6,666 bases of DNA from JBAZOY01 sp041648505 (GTDB lineage: Bacteria > Desulfobacterota > Syntrophia > Syntrophales > CG2-30-49-12), in NCBI GenBank assembly GCA_041648505.1, contig JBAZOY010000103.1, positions 1-6,666 on the forward strand, read 5' to 3'. The notes under the pieces were generated by a model that saw nothing but the letters and a program-made list of their open reading frames with translations, was not told the DNA's origin and did not search any database. A program made the position numbers and the translations under genes. This document shows positions 5,644 to 6,666 of the stretch, piece by piece (the first letter of the stretch is position 1; every line of letters begins with the position of its first letter).

Positions 5644-6039
5644 AAACGTTATCTTGACGTATCACATTAACTTATTGTGAAAGTTGTATATTATCCGGAA
5701 AGATAAATTATCGAAAAGTTTCTACTGTGTTCTCGGTGTCCGGATGTGGTCTGGCAGGAATAGAGAGTACATCTTCTCTGTTCTCCTTACACGCATATTA
5801 CACGCCCGGAAGTTCTAAGGAAAATTAGTCAGGGCACAAAAGAAAAGCTTGTTCTAGCAGCAAAATTTGGAACAGATCCCCCCCCAGCACAATGATCCTG
5901 CCTTTTTCCTTTCATCTTTCCAAAACTCTTTACAGTAAGGAAACTTTTTTTACTCCCTTATAAAAGATTTTGTCCTCGAGTAAATTTGCTTGCCTCAATA
6001 ACTACTATTAAGTAAAAAAATTATGAGGAGTAAAGGAAA
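5644..6039. other. Gene-poor 396-base stretch
   Basis: No intact gene is visible here on either strand. The left end holds an imperfect palindrome, TCACA-N9-TGTGA (5662-5680), soon after the decarboxylase stop; it lacks a T-run and is not a convincing terminator. The middle (5764-5935) contains a probable decayed coding piece, described separately. The right part has an A/T-rich leader and the GAGGAG ribosome site (6025-6030) of the next gene. I found no convincing promoter for that gene. Confidence 0.5.
5764..5935 (+). pseudogene. Possible remnant of an aldo/keto reductase gene
   Basis: In one forward frame (5764-5895) the translation contains RVHLLCSPYTHITRPEVLRK followed by ISQGTKEKLVLAAKFGTD. 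This parallels the aldo/keto reductase segment that usually reads GInffDtSPYYG-x-SE-x-LG-x-AL-x-G, then R-x-x-VVLATKFG. The frame stops soon after a run of eight C (5878-5885). Shifting by one base at that run continues as NDPAFFLSSFQNSLQ (5891-5935), resembling the next family segment (S-x-x-x-x-R-x-S-x-x-xSLxRL), and then stops. No start codon with a ribosome site, no complete barrel and no catalytic Tyr of the YG motif (Thr-His here) are seen, so it would be a non-functional relic. The match is by eye from remembered family patterns and may be coincidental. Confidence 0.35.
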
Positions 6040-6666
6040 ATGACCCATCCAAAATTAGTCGAAACAATGAGTAAAACGGATTTCTATCCCCACATGCCGG
6101 AGAGTGTAGAACTAGTCCAGACACATATTTCGTACATATTTATTGCGGGGGATTATGTATACAAGGTCAAGAAGGCCGTTGATTTCGGTTTTCTTGATTT
6201 TACCGATCTCGAAAAGAGGAAGCACTACTGTTATGAGGAACTGAAGTTAAACCGGAGGCTGGCCCCGGAGACGTATCTTGAGGTTGTCGAGATCAGCGAG
6301 GATACAAGGAGTAATATCATCTTAACAAAGGGGGAACACGTTGTTGAATATGCCGTCAAGATGAGAAAACTTCCCCGGGAAAGAATGCTGAAAAAACTGC
6401 TTGCCGCGGGAGAAGTTGATATCTCCGTCATGGAAGCCATCGCCGGAAAGCTGGCAGACTTTCACAGGGAGGCAGCAACGGGAAACGGTATTGACCTTAT
6501 CGGAGGGATAGAAACGATTCGCCGTAATCATGACGAAAATTTTGCCCAGACAAAGTCATATCTTGATATAACTATCCCCGAATATAAATACCGATTTATC
6601 AAATCCTACATTTATGACTTTATTGACAAAAGGGAGACTCTCTTCAGGAAAAGGGTCACGGACCAT
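6040..6666 (+). CDS. N-terminal part of a COG2187-type aminoglycoside phosphotransferase-like protein
   Basis: The gene starts at ATG 6040 (GAGGAG at 6025-6030, nine bases upstream) and runs open off the window, giving 209 visible residues. The segment YIFIAGDYVYKVKKAVDFGFLDFTDLEKRKHYCYEELKLNRRLAPETYL (32-80) is characteristic of the COG2187 family. That family has an aminoglycoside-phosphotransferase-like kinase fold, often fused to a C-terminal P-loop ATPase/kinase domain. Lys42, Lys44 and Lys45 and Glu66/Glu67 are candidate ATP-site residues. MEAIAGKLADFHREA (131-145) and the helix ending LFRKRVTDH also fit. The catalytic loop (family pattern HGDLH) should lie just past the window edge, so neither activity nor a fused ATPase domain can be judged. 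The true substrate of the family is not established; aminoglycoside resistance should not be assumed. An internal ATG at 6067 has no ribosome site. Confidence 0.75.
   Translation, partial: MTHPKLVETMSKTDFYPHMPESVELVQTHISYIFIAGDYVYKVKKAVDFGFLDFTDLEKRKHYCYEELKLNRRLAPETYLEVVEISEDTRSNIILTKGEHVVEYAVKMRKLPRERMLKKLLAAGEVDISVMEAIAGKLADFHREAATGNGIDLIGGIETIRRNHDENFAQTKSYLDITIPEYKYRFIKSYIYDFIDKRETLFRKRVTDH

Noticed and set aside
5662..5680. TCACA-N9-TGTGA as a CRP site or terminator
   Set aside because: The half-sites are in the opposite order from the CRP consensus (TGTGA-N6-TCACA), there is no T-run after it, and the stem is AT-rich and imperfect.
5878..5885. Run of eight C as a phase-variation switch
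   Set aside because: The flanking reading frames are short, lack a start with a ribosome site and stop on both sides, so slippage would not restore a full gene. A decayed relic is the simpler reading.
5934..5954. Hairpin AGTAAGG...TTTTACT as an intrinsic terminator
   Set aside because: The stem is AT-rich with two G-T pairs, and the T-run forms part of the stem instead of following it.

Overview
The window looks like a chromosomal stretch of a Gram-negative (diderm) bacterium. It encodes an LPS inner-core heptosyltransferase, a PagL-type outer-membrane lipid A deacylase and an ExbB-ExbD-TonB energising complex, all of which need an outer membrane. The moderate, slightly AT-leaning composition, the frequent TTG/GTG starts and the pairing of a pyruvoyl-dependent arginine decarboxylase with an agmatinase would fit a Desulfobacterota (former Deltaproteobacteria) genome. 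That assignment is inference from gene content, not from a marker gene.

Layout. (1) Positions 1-135 hold the C-terminal end of an unidentified membrane protein. (2) A good sigma70-type promoter (140-168) precedes a tight plus-strand envelope cluster: waaC-like heptosyltransferase (277-1323), PagL-like lipid A 3-O-deacylase (1325-1933) and a Trm112-type zinc-ribbon protein (1984-2154). (3) Only 7 bases later begins the tail of a convergent minus-strand operon, exbB-exbD-tonB (transcribed from about 3964 down to 2162), whose three genes overlap each other and are probably translationally coupled. (4) A divergent intergenic region (3900-4110) carries a candidate promoter for each side. (5) On the plus strand, agmatinase (4111-4977) is followed by pyruvoyl-dependent arginine decarboxylase (5095-5643). 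Together they form the complete arginine -> agmatine -> putrescine + urea route. The 117-base gap between them holds two inverted repeats with identical half-sites. (6) A roughly 400-base stretch without an intact gene (5644-6039) contains what reads like a short decayed piece of an aldo/keto reductase, frame-broken at a run of eight C. (7) The last gene (6040 to the window edge) is the N-terminal part of a COG2187-type protein related to aminoglycoside phosphotransferases.

Most of the window is ordinary housekeeping and envelope content. I did not find a clear new multi-gene system. The items most worth a second look are the possible aldo/keto reductase relic, the repeated CATTTA/TAAATG inverted repeats inside the putrescine locus, the Asn at the catalytic acid position of the PagL homologue, and the cysteine cluster at the end of the heptosyltransferase.
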